DNA from: RGIG8775 sp045587785
GTDB taxonomy: Bacteria > Bacillota > Clostridia > Oscillospirales > CAG-272
Length of the DNA: 8,940 nucleotides
Reading direction: 5' to 3'
Assembly (NCBI GenBank): GCA_045587785.1
Contig: JAZNDA010000073.1
Span: 1 to 8,940, forward strand
Of this stretch, positions 1 to 5,334 are shown one piece after another; positions within the stretch are counted from its first letter, which is position 1, and each line of letters begins with the position of its first letter. Both the position numbers and the translations under genes were made by a program. Below the pieces are notes generated by a model that saw only the letters and a program-made list of their open reading frames with translations, had not been told where the DNA came from and made no database searches.

Positions 1-138
1 GTTGTCCGTCCCAAAATGACGCGAAGTTTGTACGCATCCATTCAGCGAAAGTTTTGGTCAAGCTTTTTCAAAAGCTTGTGGGGTGTGGGGCAACGCCCCA
101 CATAAACCGTTCGACACAGCAAAATTTGAAGTTTATAG
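1..138. repeat. Left-edge intergenic palindromic element
   Basis: No gene is supported here. Two back-to-back inverted repeats are visible. The first, at 59-78, is CAAGCTTTT, a two-base centre and AAAAGCTTG. The second, at 84-102, is TGTGGGGC, loop AAC and GCCCCACA. An AT-rich stretch follows. The arrangement of an AAGCTT palindrome followed by a G-run/C-run hairpin resembles dispersed intergenic repeats that I recall from gut Clostridia, but I could not search for other copies. A frame open from position 1 to the TAA at 103-105 runs straight through both palindromes, and its low-complexity translation looks like read-through of the repeat. It could instead be the tail of an upstream gene whose body lies outside the window. 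Confidence 0.5.
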
Positions 139-192
139 AAAAAGAAACTGAGTCAAGTGGGCGGAAAGTATCTCCAATCTTAACTCAGTTCC
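139..192 (-). terminator. Probable intrinsic terminator of ahcY
   Basis: Reading the minus strand just past the ahcY stop codon, the arms GGAACTGAGT (192-183) and ACTCAGTTTC (153-144) pair over 10 bases with one G-U wobble. The second arm runs into a T-rich tail, TTTTTC, at 143-138. The loop is long (29 bases), so the structure is weaker than a textbook terminator, but its position 8 bases after the stop codon fits the role. Confidence 0.5.
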
Positions 193-199
193 TTTTCAT

Positions 200-1441
200 T
201 TATTCAACCTTGGAAAGGTATTCGATTTGTTCTTTTGTCAGCGTGTCGATCTTTCCGCCAAGGGAGGCAAGCTTGATGGTCGCCACCTCAAGGTCGGTCT
301 CTCTGGGTACGCTGTACAGCTTGTTTTCCAGCTTATCGCGGTTCTTGACCAAAAACTCAAGGCTCTTGGCTTGGATGGCAAAGGACATATCCATGATCTC
401 GGCAGGATGTCCGTTTCCTGCGGCAAGGTTAACCAGACGCCCCTCGGCAAGCAGGTTGAGCACTCTGCCGTCCTTCATCTCGTACCCCATGATGTTGGGC
501 TTTCTTTGGGTGTGCGAGACCGAAAGTGCCTGGAGCTCGGGGCGGTTGATCTCCACGTCAAAGTGTCCGCTGTTGGCAAGCAGAACGCCGTCCTTCATGA
601 CCTCAAAATGTCTCCCTCGGATAACGTCGTTGGTGCCCGTGATGGTAATGAACAGGTCTCCAAGCGGTGCCGCCTCGTCCATGGTCATGACGCGGTAGCC
701 GTCCATGATCGCCTCAGTCGCCTTGATGGGGTCGATCTCGGTGATGATGACGTTTGCTCCCATGCCCGACAGGCGCATTGCCACGCCCCGTCCGCACCAG
801 CCGTAGCCCGCCACCACGGCGGTCTTACCTGCGATCATAAGATTGGTGGAATTCATAATGCCGTCAAGGGTGGACTGACCCGTGCCGTAGCGGTTGTCAA
901 ACAGATGCTTGCAGTCGGCGTCGTTAACGTCGATCATGGGGAATTCCAAAAGTCCGCGCGCCTCACGTGCCTTCAAACGGTGGATGCCCGTGGTGGTCTC
1001 CTCGCATCCGCCAATGAGATTTTTGCCAAGGTGGCGGCACTCGCCATGGAGCAGGGAGGTAAAGTCGCCGCCGTCATCGATAATGAGGTCGGGCATACAA
1101 GAGAGGGTGGCTTTCAGATGCTCGGTGTATTCCTGTGCGTTTACGCCGTGTCTTGCATAGACCTCAAAGCCGTCTGCGGCAAGGGCAGCGGCAACGTCAT
1201 CCTGTGTGGAAAGGGGGTTACAGCCCGTCATATACACCTTGGCACCGCCCGCGCGGAGTACCATGCCAAGGTATGCGGTCTTTGCCTCCATGTGGATAGA
1301 CATGGCGATCTTAAGCCCCTCAAACGGCTTCTCGCGTTCAAATTGCTCGCGGATGGCACCGAGGGCAGGCATATAGGAGCGTACCCAGTTGATCTTATCC
1401 ATGCCAAAGGGGGCTAAGGAGATATCTTTAATTTCACTCAT
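200..1441 (-). CDS. ahcY: Adenosylhomocysteinase (S-adenosylhomocysteine hydrolase)
   Basis: This cytosolic NAD-dependent enzyme splits S-adenosylhomocysteine into adenosine and homocysteine, relieving product inhibition of methyltransferases. The 413-residue protein shows the family in order: SIHMEAKTA with H50 and T55 at the substrate site, DDGGD at 122-126, GCEETTTG with E148, K178 and D182-N183 in the catalytic block, the short-form signature FDNRYGTGQST at 181-191, the Rossmann loop GYGWCGRG at 212-219 with acidic E235 for the NAD ribose, and GNGHPAEIMDMSF with H345. Position 187 is Thr where human SAHH has Cys195, as in Thermotoga- and archaeal-type enzymes. It ends at LTKEQIEYLSKVE and lacks the Lys/Tyr-containing tail (KPDHYRY) of long-form enzymes. 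The start is supported by AGAGG seven bases upstream of ATG and by a promoter further up. It stands alone on its strand. Confidence 0.96.
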   Translation of the reverse strand: MSEIKDISLAPFGMDKINWVRSYMPALGAIREQFEREKPFEGLKIAMSIHMEAKTAYLGMVLRAGGAKVYMTGCNPLSTQDDVAAALAADGFEVYARHGVNAQEYTEHLKATLSCMPDLIIDDGGDFTSLLHGECRHLGKNLIGGCEETTTGIHRLKAREARGLLEFPMIDVNDADCKHLFDNRYGTGQSTLDGIMNSTNLMIAGKTAVVAGYGWCGRGVAMRLSGMGANVIITEIDPIKATEAIMDGYRVMTMDEAAPLGDLFITITGTNDVIRGRHFEVMKDGVLLANSGHFDVEINRPELQALSVSHTQRKPNIMGYEMKDGRVLNLLAEGRLVNLAAGNGHPAEIMDMSFAIQAKSLEFLVKNRDKLENKLYSVPRETDLEVATIKLASLGGKIDTLTKEQIEYLSKVE

Positions 1442-1492
1442 GGGAAACCTCTTTCAGTTTGTTTTTGATTTTCTAAAAAATATATCGACAAT

Positions 1493-1521
1493 ATTTTACC
1501 ATACCCTACCCAAGAAGTCAA
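1493..1521 (-). promoter_or_regulatory. Sigma-A-type promoter for ahcY
   Basis: On the minus strand, TTGACT (1521-1516) is followed by a 17-base spacer and TAAAAT (1498-1493). Transcription would start near 1486, giving a leader of about 45 bases, which is too short for a SAM or SAH riboswitch ahead of the ATG at 1441. Confidence 0.75.
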
Positions 1522-1561
1522 TTGGGATATGATAAAAAGCACAAAAAATTTTAAGGCGTAC

Positions 1562-1590
1562 TTTACAAATGACGCCAAAAGGTGTATAAT
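1562..1590 (+). promoter_or_regulatory. Sigma-A-type promoter for the SulP-phosphoesterase pair
   Basis: TTTACA (1562-1567), a 17-base spacer and a perfect TATAAT (1585-1590). Transcription would start near 1597, about 29 bases before the SulP ATG. A second TATAAT lies at 1601-1606 but has no convincing -35 partner. The ribosome site GGAGG at 1614-1618 is seven bases from the ATG. Confidence 0.8.
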
Positions 1591-1625
1591 TATCTGTTAG
1601 TATAATAGCTTTTGGAGGAAAAGTC

Positions 1626-3224
1626 ATGTTCAGAAAGTATAAAACCATGCTCAAAAGAGAGTTCGCAGGCTATAATGGCGGTGCATTTGCCTCTGACCTC
1701 ATGGCAGGTCTTACGGTCACGGCGGTGGCATTGCCTTTGGCGCTTGCGTTTGGCGTCAGCTGCGGTGCAGATGCGGCGGCAGGGCTGATTACCGCGATTT
1801 TGGCGGGGCTTGTCATCGGTGCGCTGTCGGGTGCTTCGTTTCAGATCAGCGGCCCTACGGGCGCGATGTCGGTGGTCATTCTCGGTGTCATTGCGAAATT
1901 TGACCTAAGCGGCGTATTTGTGGTCAGCTTTTTGGCAGGCGTACTGATCCTGCTTTGCTCATTCCTCAAGGTGGGGCGTTTTGTCGGTATGATTCCGCGT
2001 CCTGTTATTACGGGCTTTACGGCAGGTATCGCGCTGACCATAGCTCTTGGGCAGGTAGATAATTTTCTCGGCACGGCGTCGTTTGGCCAAAATGCCATCC
2101 AAAAGTTTGTCAGCATTCTCACGGGTAAGGCGGGTGTGCCCGATTACCGCACGCTTATCATTGGCGGCATTGTGATCGCGGTGATGCTTATTTGGCCAAA
2201 AAAGTGGAACGCAAGAGTGCCGTCCTCACTGGTGGGCATTATTGTGGCAACGGTTGCCAATCTGATCCTCGGCTTTGATATTGCCACAGTCGGTGAGATT
2301 CCCAAAAAACTGTTTTTGGATGCCAGACTTTCTTTTGCCGACATAGAATGGAACAGAATAGGCGAATATCTCTCGCCCACGGTGAGTATTGCGGCACTCG
2401 GTATGATCGAAAGCCTTCTTTGCGGTGCCAGTGCGTCCAGAATGAAAAATGAGCCCTTTGACGCCGACCTTGAGTTGGTCGCACAGGGCGTGGGTAATAT
2501 GGTCATCCCGTTCTTTGGCGGTGTACCCGCCACAGCGGCGATCGCGCGAACCAGTGTGGCGATCAAGTCGGGCGCGAGGACGCGTGTGTGCGGTATTGTG
2601 CACGCTTTGGGGCTCCTTGCTTCTATGTTCCTCCTTGGCGGCGTGATGGCAAAGCTTCCCCTTTCGGCACTGGCGGGCGTTCTTCTGGTCACCGCTTGGC
2701 GCATGAATGAGTGGGAGGAGATCCGTTACATATTCGGTCACCGCTTCTTTGGCGCCATTGCTAAATTCCTCATTACCATGGTAGCGACTATCGTATTTGA
2801 TCTGACGGTTGCTATTTTGCTGGGCATCGGTTTTTCCATGCTTTTGTTTATCATCCGAAGTGCCAAGCTTACGGTGGATATTTCCGACCCCGACAGAGAC
2901 GGCGACAGCCATCCCGACTATGTGGTCGCATATATTTCGGGTCCCATCTTTTTTGCCAACCTTGGCGGACTTTTTGGAAAGATCGAGCAGGCACTTGGAG
3001 AGTGTCAAATTTTGATCCTTTCCTTCAGAGGTGTACCCGCGGTGGATACCAGCGGCGTGGAGGCGATACTGGAATGTATTGACGGGCTTACGGAAAAGGG
3101 TGTCAAGGTCTCGGTCTGCGGACTGAATGACAGTGTGAAGAAAATGCTGGAAAAAGGCGGTCTTTTTGACAGAAAGGATATAGCGGTCGAGACGACCATC
3201 GATAAACTGCTTATCAAAGAATAA
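1626..3224 (+). CDS. SulP/SLC26-family anion transporter with C-terminal STAS domain
   Basis: An integral membrane anion carrier of 532 residues, a normal length for bacterial SulP proteins. The hydrophobic core, residues about 23-420, starts with the first-helix stretch VALPLALAFG (34-43) and the third-helix substrate-site motif ISGPTGAM (74-81). The family signature follows: ESLLCGASAS (262-271), then E283, Q287, N291, FFGGVPATAAIART (296-309) and SGART. A cytosolic STAS domain occupies about 428-530. Its loop PAVDTSGVE (471-479) keeps the DTSG motif, whose Ser is phosphorylated in the related SpoIIAA anti-anti-sigma factors. The family carries sulfate, bicarbonate, dicarboxylates or other anions, and sequence alone does not settle the substrate. 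The divergent ahcY neighbour is a sulfur-metabolism gene, which is at most a hint of sulfate. It is probably co-transcribed with the phosphoesterase gene 11 bases downstream. Confidence 0.93.
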   Translation: MFRKYKTMLKREFAGYNGGAFASDLMAGLTVTAVALPLALAFGVSCGADAAAGLITAILAGLVIGALSGASFQISGPTGAMSVVILGVIAKFDLSGVFVVSFLAGVLILLCSFLKVGRFVGMIPRPVITGFTAGIALTIALGQVDNFLGTASFGQNAIQKFVSILTGKAGVPDYRTLIIGGIVIAVMLIWPKKWNARVPSSLVGIIVATVANLILGFDIATVGEIPKKLFLDARLSFADIEWNRIGEYLSPTVSIAALGMIESLLCGASASRMKNEPFDADLELVAQGVGNMVIPFFGGVPATAAIARTSVAIKSGARTRVCGIVHALGLLASMFLLGGVMAKLPLSALAGVLLVTAWRMNEWEEIRYIFGHRFFGAIAKFLITMVATIVFDLTVAILLGIGFSMLLFIIRSAKLTVDISDPDRDGDSHPDYVVAYISGPIFFANLGGLFGKIEQALGECQILILSFRGVPAVDTSGVEAILECIDGLTEKGVKVSVCGLNDSVKKMLEKGGLFDRKDIAVETTIDKLLIKE

Positions 3225-3235
3225 AAGGAGCTAAC

Positions 3236-3949
3236 ATGATAATAAGGAGAGTGACGCTGCCGTCGCCCACACCGAGCAATGTTTGCATTGCCCACGTGAC
3301 CGATCTGCACAATAAGATCCCACCCGATTTGATGAGTGCCATCCAGGCGGAACACCCCGACATGGTGCTTGTGAGCGGAGACATCGTCCACAGCGCGGAT
3401 GCGTGGGAGAGGGGAATAGATTTTTTGCACAAGTGTGCGCTTCGATATTTCACGTGCTGTTCGCTGGGCAATCACGAGTTTAAATACGGTGCGGATTTCA
3501 GAGAGAAGATACGGCAAACGGGCGCGGTGCTTCTGGATGACAGCTATATTGTGAAGGGCGGCTTTGTCATCGGCGGACTTACCACCGGCTTTGCCAAAAA
3601 AGAGCAGGGGACCCTTAAGCGCACACCGATGCCAAAAACCGACTGGCTTGACGGCTTTTGTGCTCAAAAGGGCTATCGCATCCTTTTATCGCATCATCCC
3701 GAGTATTTTGATCTTTTAAAAGACCTTGATATCGATCTTGTTTTATCGGGACACGCGCACGGCGGACAGTGGCGTTTTTTCGGTGTTCCGATATTCTCGC
3801 CAGGGCAGGGGATATTCCCAAAGTACACGAGTGGCTTCTATGAAAACAGGATGTTTGTCAGCCGCGGACTTGCCAATACCGCACCCGTGCCGAGGTTTGG
3901 AAATCCGACCGAGCTTGTGATCCTCAGAGGAACAAAATCGAACGGATAG
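3236..3949 (+). CDS. Calcineurin-like metallophosphoesterase (YkuE/YaeI-like)
   Basis: A 237-residue hydrolase with the complete two-metal motif set: D23 and H25 in TDLH, D49 in SGD, N79-H80 in GNHE, H153-H154 in LSHHPE, and H173 and H175 in SGHAHGGQ. The end, with YTSGFY at about 198-202, VSRGLANT at 208-215 and then PRFGNPTELVILRG, matches the YkuE/YaeI branch of predicted phosphohydrolases. Known members of that branch often carry an N-terminal membrane or export segment. None is seen here, so the protein is probably cytosolic. The start is supported by AAGGAG at 3225-3230, five bases before ATG and directly after the SulP stop, so the two genes look like one transcript. The substrate is unknown: the fold serves nucleotides, phosphodiesters and lipid phosphates alike. 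Confidence 0.9.
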   Translation: MIIRRVTLPSPTPSNVCIAHVTDLHNKIPPDLMSAIQAEHPDMVLVSGDIVHSADAWERGIDFLHKCALRYFTCCSLGNHEFKYGADFREKIRQTGAVLLDDSYIVKGGFVIGGLTTGFAKKEQGTLKRTPMPKTDWLDGFCAQKGYRILLSHHPEYFDLLKDLDIDLVLSGHAHGGQWRFFGVPIFSPGQGIFPKYTSGFYENRMFVSRGLANTAPVPRFGNPTELVILRGTKSNG

Positions 3950-3959
3950 GTCCAAAAAG

Positions 3960-3992
3960 TTTTCCACAGGCAAATGCACAGCCTGTGGAAAA
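3960..3992. repeat. Perfect 12-bp inverted repeat after the phosphoesterase gene
   Basis: TTTTCCACAGGC (3960-3971) pairs perfectly with GCCTGTGGAAAA (3981-3992) around a nine-base loop. It begins ten bases after the stop codon of the phosphoesterase gene. On the plus strand it is followed by A-run sequence, not T, so it is a poor terminator in that direction. On the minus strand it is followed by CTTTTT, so it could catch read-through from the kinase gene. Confidence 0.8.
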
Positions 3993-4069
3993 AAACAGCT
4001 TGTTTTTATTGGCTTTGACCGAGTTTTCCACAGATAAGGGGTAGTTTTCCACAGCTTTTCTGTGGAAAA
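3960..4069. promoter_or_regulatory. Cluster of five DnaA-box-like sites in a convergent intergenic region
   Basis: TTTTCCACA, an exact match to the degenerate DnaA-box consensus TTWTNCACA, occurs at 3960-3968 (+), 3984-3992 (-), 4024-4032 (+), 4045-4053 (+) and 4061-4069 (-). Each copy continues with G, giving a 10-base repeat TTTTCCACAG. The 30 or so bases between the first pair and the last three are AT-rich. The copies are also arms of hairpins, so opposite-strand copies are not independent matches. Neither dnaA nor dnaN lies in the window. DnaA binding is an inference; a purely structural role as terminator stems is the alternative. Confidence 0.4.
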
Positions 4070-4080
4070 CTCGGGTTTTT
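4043..4080 (+). terminator. Terminator-like hairpin with a duplicated upstream arm
   Basis: AGTTTTCCACAG (4043-4054), loop CTTTT, and CTGTGGAAAACT (4060-4071) form a perfect 12-bp stem, followed by CGGG and TTTTT at 4076-4080. This fits rho-independent termination of the SulP-phosphoesterase transcript. An upstream copy of the left arm, GAGTTTTCCACAG at 4021-4033, could pair with the same right arm over 13 bases (4060-4072) with a larger loop, so two folds compete. Confidence 0.6.
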
Positions 4081-4085
4081 AAGTC

Positions 4086-4128
4086 AAAACGGAGCCTTTG
4101 CGTTTCTTTTGCAAAAGCTCCGTTTTTT
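4086..4128. terminator. Bidirectional rho-independent terminator between convergent genes
   Basis: AAAACGGAGCCTTTGC (4086-4101) pairs with 4111-4126 over 16 positions with a single C-A mismatch and a nine-base loop. It is followed by a T6 run at 4123-4128, partly within the stem. On the minus strand the transcript of the kinase gene would meet the same stem 24 bases after its stop codon and leave through TTTT. This is the strongest terminator in the window and probably serves both converging transcripts. Confidence 0.85.
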
Positions 4129-4152
4129 GGAAATTTGTCAAAAATAAGGGGA

Positions 4153-5070
4153 TCATTCGCCGAACATACCGCCGCCGATAAACTCGCGGATGAGCGAATT
4201 TTCGGGTACGAGCTCGGTGGGGATTTCGGGGATGAGCGAAAGTGCTTCAAACAGTTCGGTAAGCCAAGGATATTTCGCCTCGGCACTTGGCATGGAGGCG
4301 GGAAGAAAATGCTTATACAGGCACAGCTCATACGGGAAAAAGGTATCAATGTCAAAATGGGCGCGGTGCTTGTAGGGCATAATATAGAGGTTTTCGCCCC
4401 GCTCCACGCTTTCATACAGGTCAATCGTACCCTCGAACGAGCGGCCGCGGGTACGTACGTCGCGTATCATACGGCGTGCCAAGCGGATCTTTGATGGGTG
4501 CAAACGGCGATCGTCTGGCAGGTCTACACGCGTTCGGACGCTGACGTATACGCGCGTGGTATAATCGTCGGCATCGATGACATCGGGGTTGAGCGCATGA
4601 ATACCCTCCAGTACGATGATCTCATTTTTCCCGAGCTTGAGTGTCTCACCGCTGTCTTCTCGGGAATTGGTAAGAAAGTTAAAACGGGGGATGTGCACCT
4701 CTTTGCCCGCGTGAAGCGCGGAGAGCTGTGTGTTCAGAAATTCGGCATCAAGACGGGCAGGGGATTCAAGATCCAGCTTATTCTCGGCAAACAGCTCTTT
4801 TTCCTCGGCTGTCAGCGGATGAAAGTAATTGTCAAGCGACAGAACGTGTGTTTGACAGCCCTTATGGTCAAGGAGATGTTCGGTCAGACGCGCGGTCGTG
4901 GTCTTGCCCGAGCCCGTGGGACCCGAGATCAGGACAATGGGGCGCTCCTCGGCAGCCCCTGCAATTTCCGAGCAAAGCATGGAAATTTTGTCTTGATAGG
5001 CTTTTTCACACTCATTAATAAAATTTTGCGGTGATTTTTGTATGTTGGCTGTGATCAATTCCGGTCTCAT
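4153..5070 (-). CDS. Nucleoside kinase, uridine kinase/phosphoribulokinase family
   Basis: A P-loop kinase of 305 residues from the start chosen here. Near the N-terminus it has ISGPTGSGKTTTAR (Walker A), then LSLDNYFHP with the family's conserved Asp, IPRFNFLTNSRE, and IIVLEGIHALNP (Walker B-like). The arginine-rich stretch RLARRMIRDVRTRGRS, the segment YIMPYKHRAHFDIDTFFPYEL and an ending NSLIREFIGGG follow. These match the kinase half of clostridial nucleoside kinases, which phosphorylate uridine-type nucleosides with NTP in salvage. Many of those proteins carry an N-terminal TGS/ThrRS-like half of about 200 residues; here only about 35 residues precede the P-loop, so this is a kinase-only form. 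A frame open to 5157 with a GTG start is longer, but ATG at 5070 has the ribosome site. The exact substrate is not settled by sequence. Confidence 0.9.
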   Translation of the reverse strand: MRPELITANIQKSPQNFINECEKAYQDKISMLCSEIAGAAEERPIVLISGPTGSGKTTTARLTEHLLDHKGCQTHVLSLDNYFHPLTAEEKELFAENKLDLESPARLDAEFLNTQLSALHAGKEVHIPRFNFLTNSREDSGETLKLGKNEIIVLEGIHALNPDVIDADDYTTRVYVSVRTRVDLPDDRRLHPSKIRLARRMIRDVRTRGRSFEGTIDLYESVERGENLYIMPYKHRAHFDIDTFFPYELCLYKHFLPASMPSAEAKYPWLTELFEALSLIPEIPTELVPENSLIREFIGGGMFGE

Positions 5071-5073
5071 AAG

Positions 5074-5083
5074 CTTCCTTTCC
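5074..5083 (-). promoter_or_regulatory. Ribosome binding site that fixes the kinase start at 5070
   Basis: On the minus strand, GGAAAGGAAG (5083-5074) places AAGGA five bases before the ATG at 5070-5068. The longer GTG start at 5157 has no close Shine-Dalgarno sequence; the AAAGGAG near 5188-5182 lies over 20 bases away and is followed in its own frame by stop codons. The homologous part of the protein also begins after the 5070 start. Confidence 0.75.
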
Positions 5084-5195
5084 GTATACTTTATTTTTAT
5101 TAAATGAAAGCGGTGTCGGCTTGGTGACACAAACGGTTTGTAAAAATCAGTATACACTTTTTTTGAAAAATTATTACAACGCTCCTTTATTTAGC

Positions 5196-5224
5196 ATTAT
5201 ACCATATTATTTTTACGAAAACAA
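5196..5224 (-). promoter_or_regulatory. Extended -10 promoter for the nucleoside kinase
   Basis: On the minus strand, TTGTTT (5224-5219), a 17-base spacer and TATAAT (5201-5196) preceded by TGG, an extended -10 element. Transcription would start near 5189, giving a leader of about 119 bases before the ATG at 5070. A second weaker candidate, TTGTAA with a 19-base spacer and TATACT (5154-5149), would shorten the leader. The leader contains a small GTGTC/GACAC hairpin (5130-5113) but no regulatory RNA that I recognise. Confidence 0.65.
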
Positions 5225-5272
5225 TAAGGAAAATGTAATTTTTTGCTAATGTCAAAACAAAAATAAAGGATA

Positions 5273-5301
5273 TTGACTTTTTCTCTGTAAAGTGGTATAA
5301 A
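5273..5301 (+). promoter_or_regulatory. Extended -10 promoter for the ABC-F gene
   Basis: TTGACT (5273-5278), a 17-base spacer and TATAAA (5296-5301) preceded by TGG, again an extended -10. Transcription would start near 5308, only about 27 bases before the ATG, leaving no room for the attenuator leader often found ahead of antibiotic-resistance ABC-F genes. It diverges from the kinase promoter, with about 48 bases between the two -35 boxes. Confidence 0.8.
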
Positions 5302-5334
5302 TATATAGATAAAACGAAAACGGATGAGTGGGAT

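Noticed and set aside
54..698. A 214-codon plus-strand frame starting in the left-edge repeat
   Set aside because: It starts inside the palindromic element, crosses the ahcY terminator and then runs antisense to ahcY; nothing in its translation looks like a protein family.
227..1417. A 396-codon open frame on the plus strand opposite ahcY
   Set aside because: It lies wholly antisense to a gene with every SAH hydrolase motif, and its translation is a His/Val-rich shadow with no recognisable domain, no ribosome site and no promoter.
1442..1486. A SAM or SAH riboswitch ahead of ahcY
   Set aside because: The predicted leader is only about 45 bases and shows no riboswitch-like stem set.
2226..3008. 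Long minus-strand frames opposite the SulP gene
   Set aside because: They are antisense to conserved transporter sequence, and the translations are basic and low in hydrophobic pattern with no motif.
3950..4152. A replication origin at the DnaA-box-like cluster
   Set aside because: No dnaA, dnaN or other origin-linked gene is present and no clear unwinding region of repeated AT-rich 13-mers is seen, so only a DnaA-box-like cluster is claimed.
5071..5157. The longer N-terminus of the nucleoside kinase from a GTG at 5157
   Set aside because: It has no close ribosome site and its extra 29 residues do not resemble the family, whereas ATG at 5070 has AAGGA five bases upstream.
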